A stretch of DNA of 64,000 bases, taken from positions 27,980,001 through 28,044,000 of the forward strand of contig NW_027488366.1 in NCBI RefSeq assembly GCF_051014445.1, in the 5' to 3' direction. Source of the stretch: Colletes latitarsis. Lineage: Eukaryota > Arthropoda > Insecta > Hymenoptera > Colletidae. Position numbers and translations under genes: made by a program. The notes below the pieces were generated by a model. The model had not been told where the DNA came from. It did no database searches and saw nothing but the letters and a program-made list of their open reading frames with translations. How positions within the stretch are numbered: position 1 is the first letter of the stretch; every line of letters begins with the position of its first letter. Shown in pieces: positions 39,920-51,642 of the stretch.

Positions 39920-42414
39920 CTGAAACAGTCGATTAAACCAGGTTTCGATCAATATTTTTGAGGATAACGCATGTTAGGTCTAGGTTAGGCCTGGGATTTT
40001 CACTCATCAGACTCATACTTTCGCATTCTTCACATACTTGTTGTACGGATCCTGGGTTTTTTCTGGTTTGGATCACGTAGTAATGTGGGACCACACTGAA
40101 ACAGTCAATTAAACCTGGTTTCGATCAATATTTCTGAGAATAATACATGTTAGGTCTAGATAAGGTCTGGGATTTGCTCTCATCAGGCTCATTCTTTCGC
40201 ATATTTCTCATACTTGATGGCTAGATGCTGGGCTTTTTCTGGATTGCATCACGTAGTAATGAAATACAACACAGAAACAGTCAATTGAACCTGGTTTCCA
40301 TCAATATCTTAGAGGACAACGCAAGTTAGGTCTGGGATAGGTCTGGGATTTGCCCTCATCAGGCTCATACTTTCGCGTTTTTCACATACATGTTGAACAG
40401 ATCCTGGGTTTTTTCTGGTTTGGATCACGTAGTAGTGTGGTACCACACTGAAACAGTCCATAAAACCTGGTTTGGATCAATATTTTACAGGATAACGCAT
40501 GTTAGGTCTAGGTTAGGTCTGGGATTTTCACTCATCAGACTCATACTTTCGCATTCTTCACATACTTGTTGTACGGATCCTGGGTTTTTTCTGGTTTGGA
40601 TCACGTAGTAATGAGGGACCACACTGAAACAGTCAATTAAACCTGGTTTCGATCAATATTTTTGAGAATAATACATGTTAGGTCTAGGTTAGGTCTGGGA
40701 TTTGCTCTCATCAGGCTCATTCTTTCGCATATTTCTCATACTTGATGGCTAGATGCTGCGCTTTTTCTGGATTGCATCACGTAGTAATGAAGTGCAACAC
40801 AGAAACAGTCAATTAAACCTGGTTTCCATCAATATCTTAGAGGACAACGCAAGTTAGGTCTGGGATAGGTCTGGGATTTGCCCTCATCAGGCTCATACTT
40901 TCGCGTTTTTCACATACATGTTGAACAGATCCTGGGTTTTTTCTGGTTTGGATCACGTAGTAGTATGGTACCACACTGAAACAGTCCATTAAACCTGGTT
41001 TGGATCAATATTTTAGAGGATAACGCATGTTAGGTCTGGGATAGGTCGGGGATTTGCCCTCATCAGACTCATACTTTCGCACACTTCACATACTCGTTGA
41101 TCAGATCCTGGGTTTTTTCTGGTTTGGATCACGTAGTAATGTGGAACTACACTGAAACAATCAATTAAACCTGGTCTTGATAAATATTTTAGAGGATAAC
41201 GCATGTCAGGTCTGGGTTAGGTCTAGGATTTGCCCTCGTCAGGCTCATACTTCCGCATATTTCTCATACTTCATGGCTAGATCCTGGGCTATTTCTGGAT
41301 TAGGTCACGTAGTAATGTGGTACCACACTGAAACGGTCAATTAAACCTGGTTTCCATCAAACTCTTACAGGAGAACGCAAGTTAGGTCTGGGATAGGTCT
41401 TGGATTTGCCCTCACCAGGCTCATACTTTCGCGTTTTTCACATACTTTTTGAACAGATCCTGGGTTTTTTCTGGTTTGGATCACGTAGTAGTGTGGTACC
41501 ACACTGAAACAGTCCATTAAACCTGGTTTGGATCAATATTTTAGAGGATAACGCATGTTAGGTCTAGGTTAGGTCTGGGAATTTCACTCATCAGACTCAT
41601 ACTTTCGCACACTTCACATACTCGTTGAACAGATCCTGGGTTATTTTCTGGTTTGGATCACATAGTAATGTGGTACCACACTGAAACAGTCGAAAATACC
41701 AGGTTTCGACCAATATTTTTGAGGATAACGCATGTTAGGTCTAGGTTAGGCCTGGGATTTTCACTCATCAGGCTCATACTTTCGCATTCTTCGCATACTT
41801 GTTGTACGGATCCTGGGTTTTTTCTGGTTTGGATCACGTAGTAATGTGGGACCACACTGAAACAGTCAATTAAACCTGGTTTCGATCAATATTTTTGAGA
41901 ATAATACATGTTAGGTCTAGGTTAGGTCTGGGATTTGCTCTCATCAGGCTCATTCTTTCGCATATTTCTCATACTTGATGGCTAGATGCTGGGCTTTTTC
42001 TGGATTGCATCACGTAGTAATGAAGTACAACACAGAAACAGTCAATTAAACCTGGTTTCCATCAATATCTTAGAGGACAACGCAAGTTAGGTCTGGGATA
42101 GGTCTGGGATTTGCCCTCATCAGGCTCATACTTTCGCGTTTTTCACATACTTGTTGAACAGATCCTGGGTTTTTTCTGGTTTGGATCACGTAGTAGTGTG
42201 GTACCACACTGAAACAGTCCATTAAACCTGGTTTGGATCAATATTTTAGAGCATAACGCATGTTAGGTCTAGGTTAGGTCTGGGATTTTCACTCATCAGA
42301 CTCATACTTTCGCATTCTTCACATACTTGTTGTACGGATCCCGGGTTTTTTCTGGTTTGGATCACGTAGTAATGTGGGACCACACTGAAACAGTCAATTA
42401 TACCTGGTTTCGAT
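39920..42414 (+). repeat. Duplicated block H1 (partner about 45726-48220)
   Basis: About 2.5 kb recurs at an offset of 5,806 bp (33 monomers minus 2 bp), verified at four anchors: 39941/45747, 40155/45961, 41355/47161 and 42251/48057. The partner has one internal patch (about 46722-46806) of a different monomer class. The block ends at 42414, where block F begins. Confidence 0.78.
40434..40449. repeat. 16-bp perfect palindrome in satellite monomer (representative)
   Basis: AGTGTGGTACCACACT is its own reverse complement and contains a KpnI site. It occurs in monomers of the gtagtgtggtaccac class. Many other monomers keep the 12-bp core TGTGGTACCACA, while the gggaccac and agtacaac classes have lost the symmetry. 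No protein ligand is known from this sequence alone. Confidence 0.85.
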
Positions 42415-45400
42415 CAACATTTTGGAGAATAATTCATGTTAGGACTAGGTTAGGTCTGGGATTTGCTCTCATCAGGCTCATTCTTTCGCATATTTCTCAT
42501 ACTTGATGGCTAGATCCTGGGCTTTTTCTGGATTGCATCACGTAGTAATGAAGTGCAACACTGAAACAGTCAATTAAACCTGGTTTCCATCAATATCTTA
42601 GAGGACAACGCAGGTTAGGTCTGGGATAGGTCTGGCATTTGCCCTCATCAGGCTCATACTTTCGCGTTTTTCACATACTTGTTGAACAGATCCTGGGTTT
42701 TTTCTGGTTTGTATCACGTAGTAGTGTGGTACCACACTGAAAGAGTCCATTAAACCTGGTTTGGATCAATATTTTAGAGGATAACGCATGTTAGGTCTAG
42801 GTTAGCCCTGGGATTTTCACTCATCAGACTCATACTTTCGCATTCTTCACATACTTGTTGAACTGATCCTGGGTTTTTTCTGGTTTGGATCACGTAGTAA
42901 TGTGGTACCACACTGAAACAGTCGATTAAACCTAGTTTCAATCAATATTTTAGAGGATAACGCAAGTTAGGCCTGGGATAGGTCTGGGCTTTGACCCCAT
43001 CAGACTCATCCTTTCGCACACTTCACATACTCGTTGAACAGATCCTGGGTTATTTTCTGGTTTGGATAACATAGTAATGTGGTACCACACTGAAAGAGTC
43101 GATTAAACCAGGTTTCGATCAATATTTTAGAGAATAATTCATGTGACGTCTAGGTTAGGTCTGGGATTTGCTTTCATCAGGCTCATTCTTTCGCATATTT
43201 CTCATACATGTTGAACAGATCCTGGGTTTTTTCTGGTTTGGATCACTTAGTAATGTGGAACCACACTGAAACACCCAATTAAACCTGGTCTTGATAAATA
43301 TTTTAGAGGATAACGCATGTTAGGTCTGGGTTAGGTCTAGGATTTGCCCTCATCAGGCTCATACTTTCGCATATTTCTCATACTTCATGGCTAGATCCGG
43401 GGCTGTTTCTGGATTGTATCGCGTAGTAATGTGGTACCACGCTGAAACAGTCAATTAAACCTGGTTTCAATCAATATTTTAGTGGATAACGCATGTTAGG
43501 CCTCGGTTAGGTCTGGGATTTTCACTCATCAGACTCATACTTTCGCATTCTTCACATACTTGTTGAACTGATCCTGGGTTTTTTCTGGTTTGGATCACGT
43601 AGTAATGTGGGACCACACTGAAACAGTTCATTAAGCCTGGTTTCGCTCAATATTTTAGAGGATAACGCATGTTAGGTCTAGGTTAGGTCTGGGATTTGCT
43701 CTCATCAGGCTCATTCTTTCGCATATTTCTCATACTTGATGGCTAGATCCTGGGCATTTTCTGGATTGCATCACGTAGTAATGTAGTACCACACTGAAAC
43801 AGCCAATGAAACCTGGTTTTCATCAATATTTTAGAGGACAACGCAAGTTAGGTCTAGGTAAGGCCTGAGATTTTCACTGATCAGACTCATACTTTCGCAT
43901 TCTTCACATACTTGTTGAACGGATCCTAGGTTTTTTCTGGTTTGGATCACGTAGTAATGTGGTATCACACTGAAACAGTCGATTAAACCAGGTTTCGATC
44001 AATATTTTTGAGGATAACGCATGTTAGGTCTAGGTTAGGCCTGGGATTTTCACTCATCAGACTCATACTTTCGCATTCTTCACATACTTGTTGAACGGAT
44101 CCTGGGTTTTTTCTGGTTTGGATCACGTAGTAATGTGGGACCACACTGAAACAGTCAATTAAACCTAGTTTCGCTCAATATTTTAGAGAATAATTCATGT
44201 TAGGTCTAGGTTAGGTCTGGGATTTGCTCTCATCAGGCTCATACTTTCGCACACTTCACATACTCGTTTGACAGATCCTGGGTTATTTTCTGGTTTGGAT
44301 CACGTAGTAATGTGGGACCACACTGAAACAGTCAATTAAACCTGGTTTCGATCAATATTTTAGAGAATGTTATGTCTAGGTTAGGTCTGGGATTTGCTCT
44401 CATCAGGCTCATTCTTTCGCATATTTCTCATACTTGATGGCTAGATGCTGGGCTTTTTCTGGATTGCATCACGTAGTAATGAAGTACAACACTGAAACAG
44501 TCAATTAAACCTGGTTTCCATCATTATCTTAGAGGACAACGCAAGTTAGGTCTGGGATAGGTCTGGGATTTGCCCTCATCAGGCTCATACTTTCCGCGTT
44601 TTTCACATACTTGTTGAACAGATCCTGGGTTTTTTCTGGTTTGGATCACGTAGTAGTGTGGGACCACACTGAAACAATCAATTATACCTGATCTTGATAA
44701 ATATTTTAGAGGATAACGCATGTTAGGTCTGGGATAGGTCTGGGATTTGCCCTCATCAGACTCATACTTTCGCACAGTTCACATACTCGTTGAACAGATC
44801 CTGGGTTATTTTCTGGTTTGGATCACATAGTAATGTGGTACCACACTGAAACAGTCGATTAAACCTGGTTGCGATCAATATTTTAGAGGATAACGCAAGT
44901 TAAGTCTGGGATTGGTCTGGGATTTGACCTCATCAGACTCACACTTTCGCACAGTTCACATACTCGTTGAACAGATCCTGGGTATTTTCTGGTTTGGATC
45001 ACGTAGTGATGTGGTACCACACTGAAACAGTCGATTAAACCTGGTTTCGATCAATATTTTAGAGAATAATTCATGTGATGTCTAGGTTAGGTCTGGGATT
45101 TGCTCTCATCAGGCTCATTCTTTCGCATATTTCTCATACTTCATGGCTAGATCCTGGGCTGTTTCTGGATTGTATCACGTAGTAATGTGGTACCACGCTG
45201 AAACAGTCAATTAAACCTGGTTTCAATCAATATTTTAGAGGATGACGCATGTTAGGCCTCGGTTAGGTCTGGGATTTTCACTCATCAGACTCATACTTTC
45301 GCATTCTTCACATACTTGTTGAACTGATCCTGGGTTTTTTCTGGTTTGGATCACGTAGTAATGTGGTACCACACTGAAACAGTCGATTAAACCTGGTTTC

Positions 45401-48400
45401 AATCAATATTTTAGAGGATAACGCAAGTTAGGTCTGGGATAGGTCTGGGATTTGACCCCATCAGTCTCATACTTTCGCACACTTCACATACTCGTTGAAC
45501 AGATCCTGGGTTTTTTCTGGTTTGCATCACTTAGTAATGTGGGACCACACTGAAACAATCAATTAAACCTGGTTTTGATAAATATTTTAGAGGATAACGC
45601 ATGTTAGGTCTGGGTTAGGTCTAGGATTTGCCCTCATCAGGCTCATACTTTCGCATATTTCTCATACTTCATGGCTAGATCCTGGGCTGTTTCTGGATTG
45701 TATCACGTAGTAATGTGGTACCACGCTGAAACAGTCGATTAAACCAGGTTTCGATCAATATTTTTGTGGATAACGCATGTTAGGTCTAGGTTAGGCCTGG
45801 GATTTTCACTCATCAGACTCATACTTTCGCATTCTTAACATACTTGTTGTACGGATCCTGGGTTTTTTCTGGTTTGGATCACGTAGTAATGTGGGACCAC
45901 ACTGAAACAGTCAATTAAACCTGGATTCGATCAATATTTTTGAGAATAATACATGTTAGGTCTAGATAAGGTCTGGGATTTGCTCTCATCAGGCTCATTC
46001 TTTCGCATATTTCTCATACTTGATGGCTAGATGCTGGGCTTTTTCTGGATTGCATCACGTAGTAATGAAGTACAACACAGAAACAGTCAATTGAACCTGG
46101 TTTCCATCAATATCTTAGAGGACAACGCAAGTTAGGTCTGGGATAGGTCTGGGATTTGCCCTCATCAGGCTCATACTTTCGCGTTTTTCACATACATGTT
46201 GAACAGATCCTGGGTTTTTTCTGGTTTGGATCACGTAGTAGTGTGGTACCACACTGAAACAGTCCACTAAACCTGGTTTGGATCAATATTTTACAGGATA
46301 ACGCATGTTAGGTCTAGGTTAGGTCGGGGATTTTCACTCATCAGACTCATATTTTCGCATTCTTCACATACTTGTTTTACGGATCCTGGGTTTTTTCTGG
46401 TTTGGATCACGTAGTAATGTGGGACCACACTGAAACAATCAATTAAACCTGGTTTCGATCAATATTTTTGAGAATAATACATGTTAGGTCTAGGTTAGGA
46501 CTTGGATTTGCTCTCATCAGGCTCATTCTTTCGCATATTTCTCATACTTGATGGCTAGATGCTGGGCTTTTTCTGGATTGCATCACGTAGTAATGAAGTA
46601 CAACACAGAAACAGTCAATTAAACCTGGTTTCCATCAATATCTTAGAGGACAACGCAAGTTAGGTCTGGGATAGGTCTGGGATTTGCCCTCATCAGGCTC
46701 ATACTTTCGCGTTTTTCACATACTTGTTGAACGGATCATGGGTTTTTTCTGGTTTGGATCACGTAGTAATGTGGGACCACACTGAAACAATCAATTAAAC
46801 CTGGTCTTGATAAATATTTTAGAGGATAACGCATGTTAGGTCGGGGATAGGTCGGGGATTTGCCCTCATCAGACTCATACTTTCGCACACTTCACATACT
46901 CGTTGATCAGATCCTGGGTTTTTTCTGGTTTGGATCACGTAGTAATGTGGAACTACACTGAAGCAATCAATTAAACCTGGTCTTGATAAATATTTTAGAG
47001 GATAACGCATGTCAGGTCTGGGTTAGGTCTAGGATTTGCCCTCGTCAGGCTCATACTTCCGCATATTTCTCATACTTCATGGCTAGATCCTGGGCTATTT
47101 CTGGATTAGATCACGTAGTAATGTGGTACCACACTGAAACAGTCAATTAAACCTGGTTTCCATCAAACTCTTAGAGGAGAACGCAAGTTAGGTCTGGGAT
47201 AGGTCTTGGATTTGCCCTCATCAGGCTCATACTTTCGCGTTTTTCACATACTTTTTGAACAGATCCTGGGTTTTTTCTGGTTTGGATCACGTAGTAGTGT
47301 GGTACCACACTGAAACAGTCCATTAAACCTGGTTTGGATCAATATTTTAGAGGATAACGCATGTTAGGTCTAGGTTAGGTCTGGGAATTTCACTCATCAG
47401 ACTCATACTTTCGCACACTTCACATACTCGTTGAACAGATCCTGGGTTATTTTCTGGTTTGGATCACATAGTAATGTGGTACCACACTGAAACAGTCGAT
47501 TATACCAGGTTTCGACCAATATTTTTGAGGATAACGCATGTTAGGTCTAGGTTAGGCCTGGGATTTTCACTCATCAGGCTCATACTTTCGCATTCTTCGC
47601 ATACTTGTTGTACGGATCCTGGGTTTTTTCTGGTTTGGATCACGTAGTAATGTGGGACCACACTGAAACAGTCAATTAAACCTGGTTTCGATCAATATTT
47701 TTGAGAATAATACATGTTAGGTCTAGGTTAGGTCTGGGATTTGCTCTCATCAGGCTCATTCTTTCGCATATTTCTCATACTTGATGGCTAGATGCTGGGC
47801 TTTTTCTGGATTGCATCACGTAGTAATGAAGTACAACACAGAAACAGTCAACTAAACCTGGTTTCCATCAATATCTTAGAGGACAACGCAAGTTAGGTCT
47901 GGGATAGGTCTGGGATTTGCCCTCATCAGGCTCATACTTTCGCGTTTTTCACATACTTGTTGAACAGATCCTGGGTTTTTTCTGGTTTGGATCACGTAGT
48001 AGTGTGGTACCACACTGAAACAGTCCATTAAACCTGGTTTGGATCAATATTTTAGAGCATAACGCATGTTAGGTCTAGGTTAGGTCTGGGATTTTCACTC
48101 ATCAGACTCATACTTTCGCATTCTTCACATACTTGTAGTACGGATCCCGGGTTTTTTCTGGTTTGGATCACGTAGTAATGTGGGACCACACTGAAACAGT
48201 CAATTAAACCTGGTTTCGATCAATATTTTTCAGAATAATACATGTTAGGTCTAGGTTAGGTCTTGGATTTGCTCTCATCAGGCTCATTCTTTCGCATATT
48301 TCTCATACTTGATGGCTAGATGCTGGGCTTTTTCTGGATTGCATCACGTAGTTATGAAGTACAACACAGAAACAGTCAATTAAACCTGGTTTCCATCAAT

Positions 48401-51090
48401 ATCTTAGAGGACAACGCAAGTTAGGTCTGGGATAGGTCTGGGATTTGCCCTCATCATGCTCATACTTTCGCGTTTTTCACATACATGTTGAACAGATCCT
48501 GGGTTTTTTCTGGTTTGGATCACGTAGTAGTGTGGTACCACACTGAAACAGTCCATTAAACCTGGTTTGGATCAATATTTTAGAGGATAACGCATGTTAG
48601 GTCTAGGTTAGGTCGGGGATTTTCTCTCATCAGGCTCATACTTTCGCATTCTTCACATACTTGTTGAACGGATCCTGGGTTTTTTCTGGTTTGGATCACG
48701 TAGTAGTGTGGTACCACACTGAAACAGTCCATAAAACCTGGTTTGGATCAATATTTTAGAGGATAACGCATGTTAGGTCTAGGTTAGGTCTGGGATTTTC
48801 ACTCATCAGACTCATACTTTCGCATTCTTCACATACTTGTTGTACGGATCCTGGGTTTTTTCTGGTTTGGATCACGTAGTAATGAGGGACCACACTGAAA
48901 CAGTCAATTAAACCTGGTTTCGATCAATATTTTTGAGAATAATACATGTTAGGTCTAGGTTAGGTCTGGGATTTGCTCTCATCAGGCTCATTCTTTCGCA
49001 TATTTCTCATACTTGATGGCTAGATGCTGCGCTTTTTCTGGATTGCATCACGTAGTAATGAAGTACAACACAGAAACAGTCAATTAAACCTGGTTTCCAT
49101 CAATATCTTAGAGGACAACGCAAGTTAGGTCTGGGATAGGTCTGGGATTTGCCCTCATCAGGCTCATACTTTCGCGTTTTTCACATACATGTTGAACAGA
49201 TCCTGGGTTTTTTCTGGTTTGGATCACGTAGTAGTATGGTACCACACTGAAACAGTCCATTAAACCTGGTTTGGATCAATATTTTAGAGGATAACGCATG
49301 TTAGGTCTAGGTTAGGTCGGGGAATTTCACTCATCAGACTCATACTTTCGCATTCTTCACATACTTGTACGGATCCCGGGTTTTTTCTGGTTTGGATCAC
49401 GTAGTAATGTGGGACCACACTGAAACAGTCAATTAAACCTGGTTTCCATCAATATCTTAGAGGACAACGCAAGTTAGGTCTGGGATAGGTCTGGGATTTG
49501 CCCTCATCAGGCTCATACTTTTGCGTTTTTCACATACATGTTGAACAGATCCTGGGTTTTTTCTGGTTTGGATCACGTAGTAGTATGGTACCACACTGAA
49601 ACAGTCCATTAAACCTGGTTTGGATCAATATTTTAGAGGATAACGCATGTTAGGTCTAGGTTAGGTCTGGGATTTTCACTCATCCGACTCATACTTTCGC
49701 ATTCTTCACATACTTGTTGAACGGATGCTGGGTTTTTTCTGGTTTGGATCACGTAGTAATGTGGGCCCACACTGAAACAATCATTTAAACCTGGTCTTGA
49801 TAAATATTTTAGAGGATAACGCAAGTTAGGTCTGGGATAGGTCAGGGATTTGACCTCATCAGACTCATAATTTCGCACACTTCACATACTCCTTGAACAG
49901 ATCCTGGGTTATTTTCTGGTTTGGATCACATAGTAATGTGGTACCACACTGAAACAGTCGATTAAACCAGGTTTCGATCAATATTTTAGAGAATAATTCA
50001 TGTTAGGTCTAGGTTAGGTCTGGGATTTGCTCTCATCAGGCTCATTCTTTCGCATATTTCTCATACTTGATGGCTAGATCCTGGGCTTTTTCTGGATTGC
50101 ATGACGTAGTAATGAAGTACAACACTGAAACAGTCAATTAAACCTGGTTTCCATCAATATTTTAGAGAATAACGCATGTTAGGTCTGGATTAGGTCTAGG
50201 ATTTGCCCTCATCAGGCTCATATTTTCGCATATTTCTCATACTTCATGGCTAGATCCTGGGCTATTTCTGGATTGGATCACGTAGTAATGTGGTACCACA
50301 CTGAAAGAGTCCATTAAACCTGGTTTGGATCAATATTTTAGAGGAGAACGCATGTTAGGTCTGGGTTAGGTCTAGGATTTGCCCTCATCAGGCTCATACT
50401 TTCGCATATTTCTCATACTTCATGGCTAGATCCTGGGCTGTTTCTGGATTGTATCACGTAGTAATGTGGTACCACGCTGAAACAGTCAATTAAACCTGGT
50501 TTCAATCAAAATTTTAGAGGATAACGCATGTTAGGCCTCGGTTAGGTCTGGGATTTTCACTGATCAGACTCATACTTTCGCATTCTTCACATACTTGTTG
50601 AACGGATCCTGGGTTTTTTCTGGTTTGGATCACGTAGTAATGTGGTACCACACTGAAACAGTCGATTAAACCTGGTTTCAATCAATATTTTAGAGGATAA
50701 CGCAAGTTAGGTCTGGGATAGGTCTGGGATTTGACCCCATCAGTCTCATACTTTCGCACACTTCACATACTCGTTGAACAGATCCTGGGTTTTTTCTGGT
50801 TTGCATCACTTAGTAATGTGGGACCACACTGAAACAATCAATTAAACCTGGTCTTGATAAATATTTTAGAGGATAACGCATGTTAGGTCTGGGTTAGGTC
50901 TAGGATTTGCCCTCATCAGGCTCATACTTTCGCATATTTCTCATACTTCATGGCTAGATCCTGGGTTTTTTCTGGTTTGGATCACGTAGTAGTGTGGTAC
51001 CACACTGAAACAGTCCATTAAACCTGGTTTGGATCAATATTTTAGAGGATAACGCATGTTAGGTCTAGGTTAGGTCTGGGAATTTCACTC

Positions 51091-51106
51091 ATCAGACTCA
51101 TACTTT
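51091..51106. repeat. Target-site duplication, 3' (left) copy
   Basis: ATCAGACTCATACTTT directly abuts the poly(T) run (the poly(A) tail on the minus strand). The last three Ts could belong to either the target or the tail, so the duplication is 13-16 bp. The preceding satellite sequence (tcactc) is a normal monomer. Confidence 0.92.
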
Positions 51107-51126
51107 TTTTTTTTTTTTTTTTTTTT
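51107..51126 (-). other. Poly(A) tail of the retrotransposon
   Basis: A run of 23 T on the plus strand (51104-51126), of which up to three may be target sequence, so the tail is 20-23 nt. It marks the 3' end of the element. I see no AATAAA immediately upstream. The tail meets a target starting with AAA on the minus strand, so tail and target share microhomology. Confidence 0.95.
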
Positions 51127-51152
51127 GTCGTGGGGAAAATCTTCGAAAGACT

Positions 51153-51184
51153 CCCTCCCACCTCCTTGGGGAGTGGTGGGAGGG
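51153..51184. repeat. Hairpin 1 in 3' UTR
   Basis: Arms CCCTCCCACC (51153-51162) and GGTGGGAGGG (51175-51184) are perfect complements, with a 12-nt loop that can pair partly (tcc/gga). It lies about 26 nt from the poly(A) tail. Confidence 0.8.
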
Positions 51185-51258
51185 GTGTGTGGGATTCCCC
51201 GCGCCCGTACAACGACAGGCGCGGGACCTACCCACTAAAACCCCCCCGGTGACCCTTC

Positions 51259-51320
51259 GGCACGCTTTGGGAGGATACCGGGAATCGCTCGAAGCATTCT
51301 TCCGGTATCCTCCCCGTGCC
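51259..51320. repeat. Hairpin 2 in 3' UTR (longest)
   Basis: The left arm at 51269-51284 pairs with TTCCGGTATCCTCCC at 51300-51314, 15 bp with one bulged G. The outer GGCAC (51259-51263) pairs with GTGCC (51316-51320) across a small internal loop. The terminal loop is 15 nt. It is the most stable-looking structure in the element. Confidence 0.85.
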
Positions 51321-51380
51321 CGCGCTTTCGCGCCCATCCCCCGGGGGGACAATCGGTCCCCCCAGTAGACACACTACCTC

Positions 51381-51417
51381 ATAGCGGCGGGACGGGGCCA
51401 CTCCATCCCGCCGCTAT
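51381..51417. repeat. Hairpin 3 in 3' UTR
   Basis: ATAGCGGCGGGA (51381-51392) and TCCCGCCGCTAT (51406-51417) form a perfect 12-bp inverted repeat with a 13-nt loop. Confidence 0.87.
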
Positions 51418-51486
51418 CCGTCCCGGGGCCGCGTTTAGTGGCGGCTGCGAGCCCCAACTCGCAACCGCCCGCGACCCCGTTTCCAC

Positions 51487-51530
51487 CCCTCGGCGGCCGG
51501 GCGTTCATGGCCGCACCAGACCGCCGAGGG
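51487..51530. repeat. Hairpin 4 in 3' UTR
   Basis: CCCTCGGCGG (51487-51496) and CCGCCGAGGG (51521-51530) form a perfect 10-bp inverted repeat with a 24-nt loop. Confidence 0.78.
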
Positions 51531-51543
51531 TGCCTCCCCTTGC

Positions 51544-51588
51544 GTCGGACCGGTAGGGGGAGGCACTCCTACCCCCAACCGGTCCGAC
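51544..51588. repeat. Hairpin 5 in 3' UTR
   Basis: GTCGGACCGGT (51544-51554) and ACCGGTCCGAC (51578-51588) form a perfect 11-bp inverted repeat. G-rich and C-rich tracts (aggggg/accccc) inside it allow further pairing. Confidence 0.85.
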
Positions 51589-51642
51589 CCGGCGCCACCT
51601 GGCGGGAGGAGGGTCCCCTCAGGACCCCCCTCCCAGCCTAGG

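Larger units (their letters stand above)
1..51106 (+). repeat. 176-bp tandem satellite, left array
   Basis: Continuous head-to-tail tandem repeat with a 176-bp period, roughly 290 monomers. Exact anchors recur at multiples of 176 or within a few bases of them (for example 5151/5855/6559 and 16875/17579). Each monomer starts with TTAGG-containing motifs, then a variable middle (classes recognisable by gcattcttcac, gcatatttctc, gcacacttcac or gcgtttttcac), a GGTACC palindrome region or its variants, and an AT-rich end followed by an ataacgcatg or ataattcatg type linker. I saw no inverted blocks and no non-satellite insertion before 51107. The function is unknown. Such arrays usually form pericentromeric or subtelomeric heterochromatin, but nothing here decides between the two. 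The base composition is moderately AT-rich, in sharp contrast to the GC-rich element next to it. Confidence 0.97.
51127..51642 (-). other. Retrotransposon 3' UTR, rich in hairpins
   Basis: About 516 nt between the ORF2 stop (TGA at 51645-51643) and the tail. It holds at least six inverted repeats, listed separately where strong: 51153-51162/51175-51184, 51259-51263 with 51269-51284 against 51300-51314 with 51316-51320, 51381-51392/51406-51417, 51487-51496/51521-51530, 51544-51554/51578-51588, and 51605-51616/51622-51634 (imperfect). In related elements the reverse transcriptase recognises the 3' UTR RNA, so a structured recognition signal is a reasonable inference. No coding potential is supported here. 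Confidence 0.8.

Noticed and set aside
507..50000. Recurrent 62-97 aa open frames in the satellite, mostly minus strand (for example 7541-7804, 16875-17138, 30797-31048)
   Set aside because: They are the same monomer read repeatedly. 176 is not a multiple of 3, so frames cannot run through successive monomers. There is no domain, no codon-like constraint and no gene context.
1..51090. CRISPR array
   Set aside because: Repeats and intervals are all the same 176-bp tandem unit. There are no unique spacers and no cas genes.
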